A DNA stretch of 64,000 nucleotides from Fibrobacter succinogenes. GTDB lineage: Bacteria > Fibrobacterota > Fibrobacteria > Fibrobacterales > Fibrobacteraceae. The translations under genes and the position numbers were made by a program. Where the stretch lies: the NCBI GenBank assembly GCA_902762795.1, contig CACWPM010000003.1, positions 62,001 to 126,000 on the forward strand, written 5' to 3'. The notes under the pieces are model-generated. The model was not told the DNA's origin. It searched no databases and saw only the letters and a program-made list of their open reading frames with translations. Positions 34,509-42,939 of this stretch are shown in pieces. Position 1 is the first letter of the stretch. The number at the start of each line of letters is the position of its first letter.

Positions 34509-35783
34509 CTAATCCACCAGCACCGGGTTGAAGTCTTCATTCCACGGAAGACCGTACTTCGTGAGGGCTTCCATGAACGGATCCGGATCGAACTCTTCGA
34601 CCGTATGCACACCCGGCTTGTTCCACTTGCCCGTGAGTACCATCATGGCACCGCACATGGCTGGCACGCCTGTGGTGTAGGCAATAGCCTGGCTGCCGAG
34701 TTCCTTGTAGCATTCCTGGTGGTCGCAAACGTTGTACAGATAGTAAGTCTTCGGCTTGCCATCCTTGGTGCCCTTGAAAATGCAACCGATGTTCGTCTTG
34801 CCCACAGTGCGGGGGCCGAGACTTGCCGGGTCCGGGAGGAGAGCCTTGAGGAACTGGATAGGAACAATGTCCTGACCCTGGAACTTGATCGGCTGCGTGC
34901 TGAGCATGCCCACATCTTCGAGGCAACGCATGTGGTCGAGATAGCTCTGGCCAAACGTCATGAAGAAGCGGATGCGCTTCACGCCCGGAATGTTCTGGGC
35001 GAGGGATTCAATTTCTTCGTGGTGGAGGAGGTACATGTCCTTCTTGCCGACCTGTGCGAAGTTGTATTCACGCTTGATGCTCATAGCCGGAATTTCAACC
35101 CAGTGGCCCTTGCCGTTCTCGTCCGTGTCCCAGTAGCTGCCCGGAGCAGAAACTTCACGGAGATTGATTTCCGGGTTGAAGTTCGTTGCGAACTTGTAAC
35201 CGTGATCGCCGCCGTTGCAGTCGAGGATGTCGATTTCTTCGATGGTGTCGAACTGGTGCTTCAAGGCGTAGGCGCAGTATGCCTGAGAAACACCCGGGTC
35301 AAAGCCGGAACCGAGCAAAGCCGTGAGGCCAGCTTTTTCAAACTTTTCTTTGTAAGCCCACTGCCAGCTGTAATCGAAGTAGGCGCTAAAGCCCTTTTCC
35401 TTGCAGCGCTTGTCGTAAACCTTGCGCCATTCCGGATCGTCGATATTTTCCGGCTCGTAGTTAGCCGTGTCCATGTAGTTCACGCCACATTCAAGGCATG
35501 CATCCATGATGGCCAAGTCCTGGTAGGGGAGAGCGATATTCATCACCAGGTCCGGCTTATATTCTCTAATAAGAGCAGAGACGTTCTCGGCCTTGTCAGC
35601 GTCCACGGCGGCAGTCGTGATGACCGTCTTCGTATTCGGGCGGAGTTCCTGAGCCAACTTCTCGCAATTTTCGCGATGACGGCTGGCGATGCAGATTTCG
35701 CTAAAAACTTCGCTGCAGGTGCAGCACTTCTTGATAGCAACTGTGGCAACGGCGCCACAACCGATAATCAATGCTCTTGCCAT
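34509..35783 (-). CDS. Carboxynorspermidine synthase-like saccharopine dehydrogenase family protein
   Basis: A 424-residue NADPH-type reductase of the saccharopine dehydrogenase/carboxynorspermidine dehydrogenase group. The Rossmann start is MARALIIGCGAVATVAIKKC; other family signatures are PDLVMNIALPYQDLAIMDAC, GVNYMDTANYEP, LLGSGFDPGVSQAYCAYAL and CDHQECYKELGSQAIAYTTG. In relatives it condenses aspartate semialdehyde with a diamine to a carboxy-polyamine. ATG 35783 is preferred because GAGGA lies ~10 nt before it; the longer start at 35801 includes that Shine-Dalgarno in its codons. Adjacent to speA, so polyamine synthesis is the likely role; no decarboxylase partner is in the window. Confidence 0.87.
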   Translation of the reverse strand: MARALIIGCGAVATVAIKKCCTCSEVFSEICIASRHRENCEKLAQELRPNTKTVITTAAVDADKAENVSALIREYKPDLVMNIALPYQDLAIMDACLECGVNYMDTANYEPENIDDPEWRKVYDKRCKEKGFSAYFDYSWQWAYKEKFEKAGLTALLGSGFDPGVSQAYCAYALKHQFDTIEEIDILDCNGGDHGYKFATNFNPEINLREVSAPGSYWDTDENGKGHWVEIPAMSIKREYNFAQVGKKDMYLLHHEEIESLAQNIPGVKRIRFFMTFGQSYLDHMRCLEDVGMLSTQPIKFQGQDIVPIQFLKALLPDPASLGPRTVGKTNIGCIFKGTKDGKPKTYYLYNVCDHQECYKELGSQAIAYTTGVPAMCGAMMVLTGKWNKPGVHTVEEFDPDPFMEALTKYGLPWNEDFNPVLVD

Positions 35784-35934
35784 TTTTTGTTTGTTCCTCA
35801 TTTGTTGAGAGTTAATCCATCGGGATGGCGATCCCGGTAGAGAATGTTACTAACTAAAATTTAGGAACTTTTGCGTGGTGTGTACGCAAAAGCAAGATAA
35901 TAATGCTTTGAAAAAGCGGCTAAAACAGATGTAC

Positions 35935-36400
35935 GAGAAACACGTCATTCTGAGCGCAGCGAAGACAACTCGGCAGGCGAGAGTTGCGACCACAGTCATC
36001 CTCCGTTAGGAGACTCCCTTTAAGGCGAACGTCGCTGCCACGGTCATCCTCCGTTAGGAGGATCCATACAGTTCTAATCGCTCTTGTATGAACATGACCG
36101 AATCTAAAGGGAGGGGCTTTGCCCCATCCATACAGTTTCGGATGCATTTGTATATTCTTGCCGAGCTAAAAATTGGGACTTTAGCCCAATCCAGTTGAAT
36201 CGCGCGGCAATCTTCAATTACGTTGGGCGTTCCCTTGCCTTGGGCAAGGTCGGGCTATATCGCAAGGCCGCCCGTGTGCACCTACGGTACCCCCGCGCAG
36301 CTCTTGCGACGGACCTTCGGCAGAATAGCATTGGAAAAGGTCCCTGAGCTTGCCGAAGGGCCGCCACACCGTGGTCACTATCCCTAACGCAAAATTCACC
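35935..36400. repeat. Gene-free 650-bp spacer packed with dispersed repeats
   Basis: Between 35784 and 36450 I see no gene. 35943-36062 carries GTCATTCTGAGCGCAGCG, GGCGAGAGTTGCGACC and two copies of GTCATCCTCCGTTAGGAG (a CTCC-gtta-GGAG hairpin). 36080-36150 holds ATGACCGAATC and two ATACAGTTYK-type repeats. 36215-36260 has CCTTGCCTTGGGCAAGG. 36295-36370 has GGACC-ttc-GGYC-like pieces. Reading frames here are produced by the repeats and are not believable. Confidence 0.6.
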
Positions 36401-36450
36401 CGAAGTCCGACGCCTTGACCGCCAAAATTGGCGTGTGTAGATTATAGGGC

Positions 36451-37293
36451 ATGACCTACTATTTTATCAGCGATTTGCATGTCGATTTCTATGCACCAAT
36501 GACCCGCACCGTCGCCATGTTGCGCAAACATTTTCAGCTTTTTTTCGAACGATGCTTTCTACCGGCGGACGCGTGTTGCATCGCGGGCGATATCGCGAAC
36601 GACTACTTCACTTACATGGAATTCTTGAAGTTCATTGCCAAAAAATACAGCACCGTTTATGTGTGCCTCGGAAATCACGACATCATCACCGAATACATGG
36701 GGCGATTTGGCTCTGATCGCGATTTCGCAACATCCGAAAGCAAAATAAAATACTTCCTTGCTGAGGTGGAAAATATTCCGAACGTTCAGCTGCTTGAAAA
36801 CCGGATTGCCGACGATGTCGCAGGCTGCATGGGAATGTGCGATTTCAAGTACAAGCATTCACCCGCCTCATCAGAAATAGCAAATAAAATATTATGGGCA
36901 ACGCGCTGGTTCGATGGCCGTCATTGGAAATACATGCAGAACGATACGGGCAAACTCTGGCGACATTACGACAGAGTTTTTCGCAAACTTACCGCACAGC
37001 GCCCAAAAATCATGATGTCTCACTTTCTGCCACTAGAATTCGAAATGGCGGAGCGTTACAAGCACGATCCTTACTCAAACTTTTTCTACTTCCACGGAGC
37101 CAAATACCTCGAAAACTTAGATGATGGGAGCATTTGGCAAGCGGGCCACACCCACACCGCCATCAAGCGCGAATACACCGACGTACTTGGCAAAAAACAT
37201 CTATTGCTTTGCAATCCTGTGGGTTACCCTGACGAAAATCCCTATGCAGAACATGGACTAAAACAGGAAGACTTTTTGGTGGAGATTGGGTAA
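36451..37293 (+). CDS. Calcineurin-like metallophosphoesterase
   Basis: A 280-residue protein with the ordered metallophosphoesterase motifs: YFISDLHVDFY (D-x-H, residues ~4-12), CIAGDIAND (GD), VCLGNHDII (GNHD), MMSHFLPLE and QAGHTHTAIKRE (GHTH). These residues bind a dinuclear metal centre; the substrate may be a phosphodiester or nucleotide but is unknown. Length is typical. No Shine-Dalgarno precedes ATG 36451; TAGATT (36438-36443) ends 7 nt before it, matching the leaderless pattern seen for other genes here. It is monocistronic. Confidence 0.9.
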   Translation: MTYYFISDLHVDFYAPMTRTVAMLRKHFQLFFERCFLPADACCIAGDIANDYFTYMEFLKFIAKKYSTVYVCLGNHDIITEYMGRFGSDRDFATSESKIKYFLAEVENIPNVQLLENRIADDVAGCMGMCDFKYKHSPASSEIANKILWATRWFDGRHWKYMQNDTGKLWRHYDRVFRKLTAQRPKIMMSHFLPLEFEMAERYKHDPYSNFFYFHGAKYLENLDDGSIWQAGHTHTAIKREYTDVLGKKHLLLCNPVGYPDENPYAEHGLKQEDFLVEIG

Positions 37294-37348
37294 AATGACC
37301 GTTTTTTGCGTAAATTTGCAATTTTTACGTGTGATTTTAACTTTTTTC

Positions 37349-37390
37349 TTGCATTTAACATTTTGAAATGTTATATTATAGAAAAATGTT
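37349..37390 (+). promoter_or_regulatory. Promoter with embedded palindromic operator for the AbiE-like module
   Basis: TTGCAT (37349-37354) and TATATT (37372-37377) are spaced 17 nt apart. The spacer contains the perfect 16-bp palindrome AACATTTTGAAATGTT (37357-37372), and an extra AAATGTT half-site follows at 37384-37390. This is the arrangement expected for an autorepressed toxin-antitoxin promoter, with the downstream HTH protein as the likely repressor (inferred). Confidence 0.6.
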
Positions 37391-37476
37391 AAAACGAGGG
37401 TAAAGCCTTCTTTTTCTTCTTCTTTTTTAAAGACGAAATCGGACCAAAAATTGAAAAGGCCTTCAACGATTTCGGT

Positions 37477-38427
37477 ATGAAATGTGAAATTCGACCTTGT
37501 GACGGGCCGAAGGGGCTCCCTTTCTATATTAGCCAGGGAAAAGAGTTCCACGAAGTTCATGTTCTTGGCGGATGTTTTCTGCTTGTATCCTATGTTGGAG
37601 CAAGCAGCCTACGTTGGCAAACCCAGAAGAAAATTCTAGATCAAATTGAATTGAACACAAACATGCCTGTTGCATTAGGCTTTGACGTGTTGAACGAAAT
37701 ACAAAGAAAGGGACTGGTCCAAACAAAAATTCCTTATGTTTCGACATCGTCCTTTTTCTTGCCGTTTCTCGGAATTGCTTATCGTAAGCAGAGGAAAACG
37801 TCCTCGAAAAATAATCAGGAAAGAAACGTCACCCTGCCGAAGTTGACTGCTTCAGCACAGGCTTTTTTCCTGTTCATGATGTACAAAGTCAAAAAATCCA
37901 AGATATCTAAAAGTGAAGCGGCTCGGCAAAATAATCTCACTCCGATGTCCGTTTCTCGTTATTGTAGGGAGCTTCTGGATCGCGGACTCATAAACGAAAC
38001 TAAGGAAGGAAATTCCTCATTAATCAGCTGCTCCGAAATAGGAAAAATGCTTTTCGATAAGGCTCTCCCTTATTTGGATTCTCCTATCAAAAAAGAAATA
38101 ATACTTCTTCCGTCACAGGCTTTTAATTCGCTCCCTAAAGCTGGAGAAACCGCCCTTTCTGAAGTTTCCATGCTGGCACCGCCCAAAGAAAGCCTTGCTG
38201 CATGCGGTCCCCATGCGAATTTAGCTAAAGAGAAAGGTCAAGCGATTGAAAATTTGGGATTTTTTAAGAATAGTTTTGTCCGACTGCAAATCTGGAAATA
38301 CGACCCGGTCCCATTTGTAAAGGACGGGCGAATCGATATAGTTTCATTATACCTGTCGCTTAAGGATTCGCCTAATGAACGCGTTCAGGCATGCTTAAAA
38401 GAAATGTTGGAGAAGGCTCAATGGTAA
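37477..38427 (+). CDS. HTH regulator/antitoxin-like partner of an AbiEii-type nucleotidyltransferase
   Basis: A 316-residue protein with a central winged-helix segment (ISKSEAARQNNLTPMSVSRY...RELLDRGLI, ~residues 140-180) and a C-terminal segment LQIWKYDPVPFVKDGRIDIV then SLYLSLKDSPNERVQACLKE, typical of proteins encoded next to AbiEii-like toxins. It likely neutralises or represses its partner. The N terminus is uncertain: the frame stays open and protein-like back to 37393 (DEIGPKIEKAFNDFG...), but contains no ATG, GTG or TTG before 37477, and a Shine-Dalgarno-like ACGAGGG lies at 37394, ahead of a pyrimidine tract. Its stop overlaps the toxin start. Confidence 0.72.
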   Translation: MKCEIRPCDGPKGLPFYISQGKEFHEVHVLGGCFLLVSYVGASSLRWQTQKKILDQIELNTNMPVALGFDVLNEIQRKGLVQTKIPYVSTSSFFLPFLGIAYRKQRKTSSKNNQERNVTLPKLTASAQAFFLFMMYKVKKSKISKSEAARQNNLTPMSVSRYCRELLDRGLINETKEGNSSLISCSEIGKMLFDKALPYLDSPIKKEIILLPSQAFNSLPKAGETALSEVSMLAPPKESLAACGPHANLAKEKGQAIENLGFFKNSFVRLQIWKYDPVPFVKDGRIDIVSLYLSLKDSPNERVQACLKEMLEKAQW

Positions 38428-39200
38428 ACGGATTGGATTTATTCAAGGAAAAATTTCAATCATTTGAAGACTGTTACACAGTAATTGGCGGTACCGCCTG
38501 TTCCGTGCTAATGGAAAACGCGACATTGGAATTCCGTGCAACACAGGATATCGATATGATATTGCTTGTTGATTCACCTCGATTCAATGAGTTTGCCGAG
38601 CAACTTTTGGAATTCATTGATGACGGTGATTACTATTGTGAAGAAAGAGCGAATGGAACAAAGAGATTGTACCGTTTTAAGGAACCGAAAACTAAAGGTT
38701 TCCCCACAATGATAGAGCTGTTTTCTCGGAATGCTTTAAATATGAAGGGGAAAAGGCGGATTACTTATGTAAAAACAGATAAAGATCCGTCTGGACTTTC
38801 CGCCATGCTACTTTCGGACTCTTATTACAATTTTGCAATGCAAGGACGTGAAAAAATCAATGGCGTGTGGACTCTCCAAGCTCCATATCTGATTCCTTTG
38901 AAAATGTACGCGTGGATTAATTTGGATGCGGAAAAGCGAAAAGGGCGCACCGTAGAAGAATATGATTTGAACAAACATAAGTACGATGTATTCCGCTTGT
39001 TGCCACTTGTAAGAGATGGAGAAACAGTTTCTTGCGGTGAGGAAATTCAGAAAGATGTTTCAAAGTTTATTGGCGCTATGGTTGATGAATCATTATCTGC
39101 AGAAGGCGTCTTTGGAGACTGGGCTTTAGAAGAAATGCGGACAAACTTTGATAAGGATCGGGATTTGGATAGATTGAGGGGAATTTATTTGAGATTCTGA
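38421..39200 (+). CDS. AbiEii-type nucleotidyltransferase toxin
   Basis: A 259-residue nucleotidyltransferase-fold protein. The signature VIGGTACSVLMENATLEFRA followed by TQDIDMILLV provides the GG(T/S) loop and D-x-D metal-binding pair. Type IV-like toxins of this family transfer nucleotides to tRNA or other targets; the target here is unknown. ATG 38421 overlaps the antitoxin-like gene's TAA by 7 nt (ATGGTAA), with GGAG upstream, indicating translational coupling. The reading from 38391 would overlap further and is less likely. Confidence 0.8.
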   Translation: MVNGLDLFKEKFQSFEDCYTVIGGTACSVLMENATLEFRATQDIDMILLVDSPRFNEFAEQLLEFIDDGDYYCEERANGTKRLYRFKEPKTKGFPTMIELFSRNALNMKGKRRITYVKTDKDPSGLSAMLLSDSYYNFAMQGREKINGVWTLQAPYLIPLKMYAWINLDAEKRKGRTVEEYDLNKHKYDVFRLLPLVRDGETVSCGEEIQKDVSKFIGAMVDESLSAEGVFGDWALEEMRTNFDKDRDLDRLRGIYLRF

Positions 39201-39220
39201 AATTTTCCGTATTTTGTTGA

Positions 39221-39529
39221 AATCCTCGTAAACGAAAACTTGTATTGCCCGAATTCCCTCCAATAACGCTTTATTATTGGTCGGATCATCTGCTGGAATT
39301 CGGAACCACAATAGCAGAAGTACATGGGCATAAGGTACATGTCACCGACTTGGAGCGCTCCGTCTGCGATGCGGTAAAATATCGCAATAAAATAGGACTA
39401 GATGTATGCGCGGAAATAGTTAAGACATATCTTCGTCGCCACGATAGGAACATTCCTAAGCTAATTGAATATGCAAAAAAACTCCGTGTGGCGGCAACAC
39501 TAAAAACATATTTGGAAATAGGACTTTAA
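39221..39529 (+). pseudogene. Remnant of an AbiEi-type antitoxin (C-terminal part only)
   Basis: The frame, open from 39221 and readable to 39529, encodes about 100 residues that match only the C-terminal part of AbiEi antitoxins: HVTDLERSVCDAVKYRNKIG, then DVCAEIVKTYLRRHDRNIPK and LIEYAKKLRVAATLKTYLE. The N-terminal winged helix and the domain before it are missing, and a stop at 39218-39220 blocks extension. A TTG at 39245 is the only start. It is probably the left-over of a second abi-type module directly after the intact pair. Confidence 0.65.
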
Positions 39530-39563
39530 ACTTTTTTCACCTTTTTTATAGTATATTTAAAAT

Positions 39564-39764
39564 ATGGTCACTCCCGAAATGAGCAACCGCTTTGATGCAG
39601 AAGATATCCGCAAACTGCGCGAATACAATTCCCTGAAGCATTCCAAGATGTCCCACAAGGAAATCTTAGATGATATTCGACAGGGTGCAGAATCCTTTAT
39701 GTCGGAATTCAGTAGTTGTGTTGCTGAGAAACAAGCTGCTTACGACGCAAGCAAGAAGAAATAG
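39564..39764 (+). CDS. Small hydrophilic protein of unknown function
   Basis: A 66-residue highly charged, helix-prone protein (FDAEDIRKLREYNSLKHSKM...KEILDDIRQGAESF). It has no signal or membrane segment. TATATT (39552-39557) ends 6 nt before the ATG and no Shine-Dalgarno is visible, so it may be leaderless. It lies between the antitoxin remnant and the 3' end of hsdR. A short antitoxin-like or regulatory role is possible but nothing in the sequence proves it. Confidence 0.6.
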   Translation: MVTPEMSNRFDAEDIRKLREYNSLKHSKMSHKEILDDIRQGAESFMSEFSSCVAEKQAAYDASKKK

Positions 39765-39775
39765 CAATCCCCCCT

Positions 39776-42700
39776 CTACTCCTCATACTTCTTGAAATTC
39801 TCAACCTGTTTCAAGACTTCGTCGTAGGCTTCGTCGATTACGGTTGGCGGGTAGCCGTTCTTTTTCAAAAGTACGGCCAAGTCGGAATAGAGTTCGTCGC
39901 GGATATCCTGCCGATTGGTCCAATCGGCGTATTTTGCTTTGCCGTTGACGAGTTCCCTGATTTTTCGGGCTAGTTCGATATAGGTTTCTTCGGTCAGGGC
40001 CTTACGGAAATTGTGTTCATCTGCAACGGCAACAAGGATGTCGTAAAAGGCCTTTTCAATGTAAGAAATTCCCATTTTTTCAAAGGAACTCTTTTCCTTC
40101 TTCAAATCCTTGAATACTTTTTCAAGTTCTTCGCTCAAGTTATCGACGGTTTCTTCGATAATTTCTTCAACTTCGCTGAGTTCGTTACGACTGTTATAGC
40201 GGTCAATGATGTTTTTCAGGCGTTTTGAAAATTCAGCGGCCTTCAACATGTTCGTCTTGCCGAATTCCTTGATGGCGCGTTTCAGCAACTTGACCAACGC
40301 AAAGTATTTCGTATTCGGGAATTTTATCTTCTTTAACTTTTCCAGAAACTCATCGCTGAATAAGTTTTGCACGTCATCTTTAGCAGAATCGTCAAATGTG
40401 AAATCCTTGCCCTCGTATGACGAGCAGATGGCCTTGTCCACAAGTTCTGCGATTTTCTTGTTCATCAAAGTGGCATCGGGCGTATCGCCAATGGTCATCT
40501 TGAAAATCACGGAACGGACACACAAGAAGTAATGCAACAAATCTACTTCACGTTCTGTAATTTGATCGTGACCGATACACACATCAAACGCTTTCTTGGC
40601 GCGCTGCGTAAAGCCCATAAAGCGGTCGCGACGTTCCTTGAACGCCATTACAAATTCAACCCCCTTGTTGATGATATCCAGCCGTTCAAGAGGTGTAGCC
40701 GTCTCTTCAAAGAACCTGCTATAATCAACATCATTCATCAAGTCCATCGTCTTTTGCAAGAAGTCCTTGAAGATGACGAGCGCCGCATCTGTTCCGTTAA
40801 CAGGCTTGATATCGCCATTATACAACTTCATCGCTTTTGCGATAGACGATTCAAGACCGATGTAGTCAACAATCAACCCGTATTCTTTTCCCTTGAAAAC
40901 TCGGTTTACGCGGGAAATCGTCTGAATCAAATTATGACGTTCTACGGGTTTGTCAAGATACATGGTGTCAAGCGAAGGGACATCAAAACCGGTAATCCAC
41001 ATATCGACAAGAATGACTATCTTGAAATTCGATTTTTCATTCTTGAATTCCTTGGCGTAGTTTTTACGGTCATCATCGGTCCCGATTATCGCCTTCATTT
41101 CGGCGGTATCGTTCTTGGAGCCGCTACAGACGAACTTGACCTTTTCAATGTCCATCGCATCGCGGCTAATTTCATTTCCGTCGTATTCAGGCGCACACTT
41201 GCGTTTTTCAAACCATTCCGGGCGGAGCGTCTTGATTCGTTTATAGACTTCAAGCCCGATTTCACGGTCATAGCACACAAACATTGCCTTGCCGTTTACG
41301 GTAGCATTTTCACGGCAACGTTTTTCATAATGACCAATAAAGTGATTGACAACAATATCAAGGCGACTTGTAGCCCCCAGAATTGTCTTGATCTTGAGCA
41401 TATCCCGTTGCGATTGTTGAATCTGGTCGGGGTTTGTGCCAGCATTTGCCATAGATTCGTAGAATTTATCGCAAATTTCAGCTTGTCGTTCATTTAATTG
41501 AACTTCTCGCGGACCGTTCAATCGGGAAATTTGAACCGTTGCACCGTCTTCTTTTGACTGGAACATCGTGTATTTGAAGGCGATGTCTCCAAAGACCTGC
41601 AAAGTTGCATCTACGGGTGTGCCAGTAAAGCCGATATAAGTGGCATTAGGGAACGAATCTCGCAAGTATTTCGCGAAACCGTAAACCGTCTTTGCGCCCT
41701 TGGTTTGCGACATCACGATTTTACTGTTTACATTCGTTTGCGTTCGGTGCGCTTCGTCAGAAATACAGAAGATATTCCTGCGGTCACTGAGCAAGTTCAA
41801 GTCTTCCCTGAACTTTTGAATGGTCATCAAGTAAACGCCACCGCTTTGGACATCCTTCAATTTTTGTGTCAGCATCAGCCGGTTCTTGATTTGCAGAGTA
41901 TTCGCTTCTACAAAGTATTCCTTGGCGTTTTCGAAATCTTCGGACAGCTGGTCGTCCAAATCATTGCGGTCCGTAAGCATGATGACAGTCGGCTTGTCAA
42001 AATCCTCGTAAGTCGTAATCTTTTTTGCGAGGAACAGCATGATGTACGATTTTCCGCAGCCGGTCGCACCCCAGAACGTGCCGCCCTTGTGTGTATTTGC
42101 AGCATATTCCTTGACGATGCCGTTAAACATCGCCTCTGCACCGTAATACTGATAGTATTTGGGCAAGATAACGAGATTCTTGTCGCTGTTGTCAGGAATA
42201 TAGATGTAATTGCGCAAAAAATTCAGTAACGTGCGGCGTTCAAAAATGCCTTCGATAAGGTTGTCTATTCCCTGCGGGCCATCGGCACTTCTGTAAGCAT
42301 CGCCTTCCTTGAGTTTCCACTTGAAATAGAATTCGTATGGGCTGAACAACGCTCCGTATTTGTTATTTGCACCGTCGCTGATGACATTGATAAAGTCAAA
42401 CTTCATTAGCGAAGGAATATTCTGAGCGTAGCGGATATGCGTCTGTTCGTATGCATCTGCAATGGTTACGGAATCATCGGCAGGATTCTTGAGCTCAATA
42501 ACGGAAACAGGAATGCCGTTAATGAACAGGACAATATCAGGGCGTTGTAGCTTATATTCCTGGAATTCAAACTGGTTTACGACGCGAAAGATGTTGTTTG
42601 TCTCGGCATCGTCGCCAAAGTCAAAGAAATTGATAAACAGCCTTGAACCATCGTCTCGCAAGAGATCGAAACCCTTGAAAAGTCGCTTGTAGGTTTCTTT

Positions 42701-42934
42701 TAACGCACGATAAAGCGACTGGTTTGAATACTCCGTAATATAGCTTGTGACCTGGTCAAATTCGTTATCCGAAAGCGAATCATAATTCTGGTCCAAGTAA
42801 GTGCGAAGGTCTTGCTTAAGAATGGGCGAATCCAATTCACGGCTGATATCGTAGCCACAAAGGTATTCCCAGGAATTGTTCTCGAACTTTTCAAGAACAG
42901 CCTGCTCGAATTCATTTTCGCAAAACTTGGCCAT
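39776..42934 (-). CDS. hsdR: Type I restriction enzyme R subunit
   Basis: A 1052-residue HsdR, the ATP-driven translocase/endonuclease subunit. An N-terminal PD-(D/E)XK nuclease is visible (RPDIVLFINGIPVSVIELKN, ~residues 132-151), then SF2 motifs: Walker A GATGCGKS (~293), DEAHRTQ (~397), IGFTGTPVD, and motif VI region HNLIQTISRVNRVFKGK. A C-terminal helical region would contact the methylase. Length and order are normal, with no frameshift. It starts 6 nt after the hsdS stop in the operon order hsdM-hsdS-hsdR. Confidence 0.94.
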   Translation of the reverse strand: MAKFCENEFEQAVLEKFENNSWEYLCGYDISRELDSPILKQDLRTYLDQNYDSLSDNEFDQVTSYITEYSNQSLYRALKETYKRLFKGFDLLRDDGSRLFINFFDFGDDAETNNIFRVVNQFEFQEYKLQRPDIVLFINGIPVSVIELKNPADDSVTIADAYEQTHIRYAQNIPSLMKFDFINVISDGANNKYGALFSPYEFYFKWKLKEGDAYRSADGPQGIDNLIEGIFERRTLLNFLRNYIYIPDNSDKNLVILPKYYQYYGAEAMFNGIVKEYAANTHKGGTFWGATGCGKSYIMLFLAKKITTYEDFDKPTVIMLTDRNDLDDQLSEDFENAKEYFVEANTLQIKNRLMLTQKLKDVQSGGVYLMTIQKFREDLNLLSDRRNIFCISDEAHRTQTNVNSKIVMSQTKGAKTVYGFAKYLRDSFPNATYIGFTGTPVDATLQVFGDIAFKYTMFQSKEDGATVQISRLNGPREVQLNERQAEICDKFYESMANAGTNPDQIQQSQRDMLKIKTILGATSRLDIVVNHFIGHYEKRCRENATVNGKAMFVCYDREIGLEVYKRIKTLRPEWFEKRKCAPEYDGNEISRDAMDIEKVKFVCSGSKNDTAEMKAIIGTDDDRKNYAKEFKNEKSNFKIVILVDMWITGFDVPSLDTMYLDKPVERHNLIQTISRVNRVFKGKEYGLIVDYIGLESSIAKAMKLYNGDIKPVNGTDAALVIFKDFLQKTMDLMNDVDYSRFFEETATPLERLDIINKGVEFVMAFKERRDRFMGFTQRAKKAFDVCIGHDQITEREVDLLHYFLCVRSVIFKMTIGDTPDATLMNKKIAELVDKAICSSYEGKDFTFDDSAKDDVQNLFSDEFLEKLKKIKFPNTKYFALVKLLKRAIKEFGKTNMLKAAEFSKRLKNIIDRYNSRNELSEVEEIIEETVDNLSEELEKVFKDLKKEKSSFEKMGISYIEKAFYDILVAVADEHNFRKALTEETYIELARKIRELVNGKAKYADWTNRQDIRDELYSDLAVLLKKNGYPPTVIDEAYDEVLKQVENFKKYEE

Positions 42935-42939
42935 AGGTG

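Noticed and set aside
35920-36147. Minus-strand frame encoding SLLTEDDCGRNSRLPSCLRC-like text
   Set aside because: It is the translation of GTCATCCTCCGTTAGGAG-type repeats; no start signal, no homologous structure.
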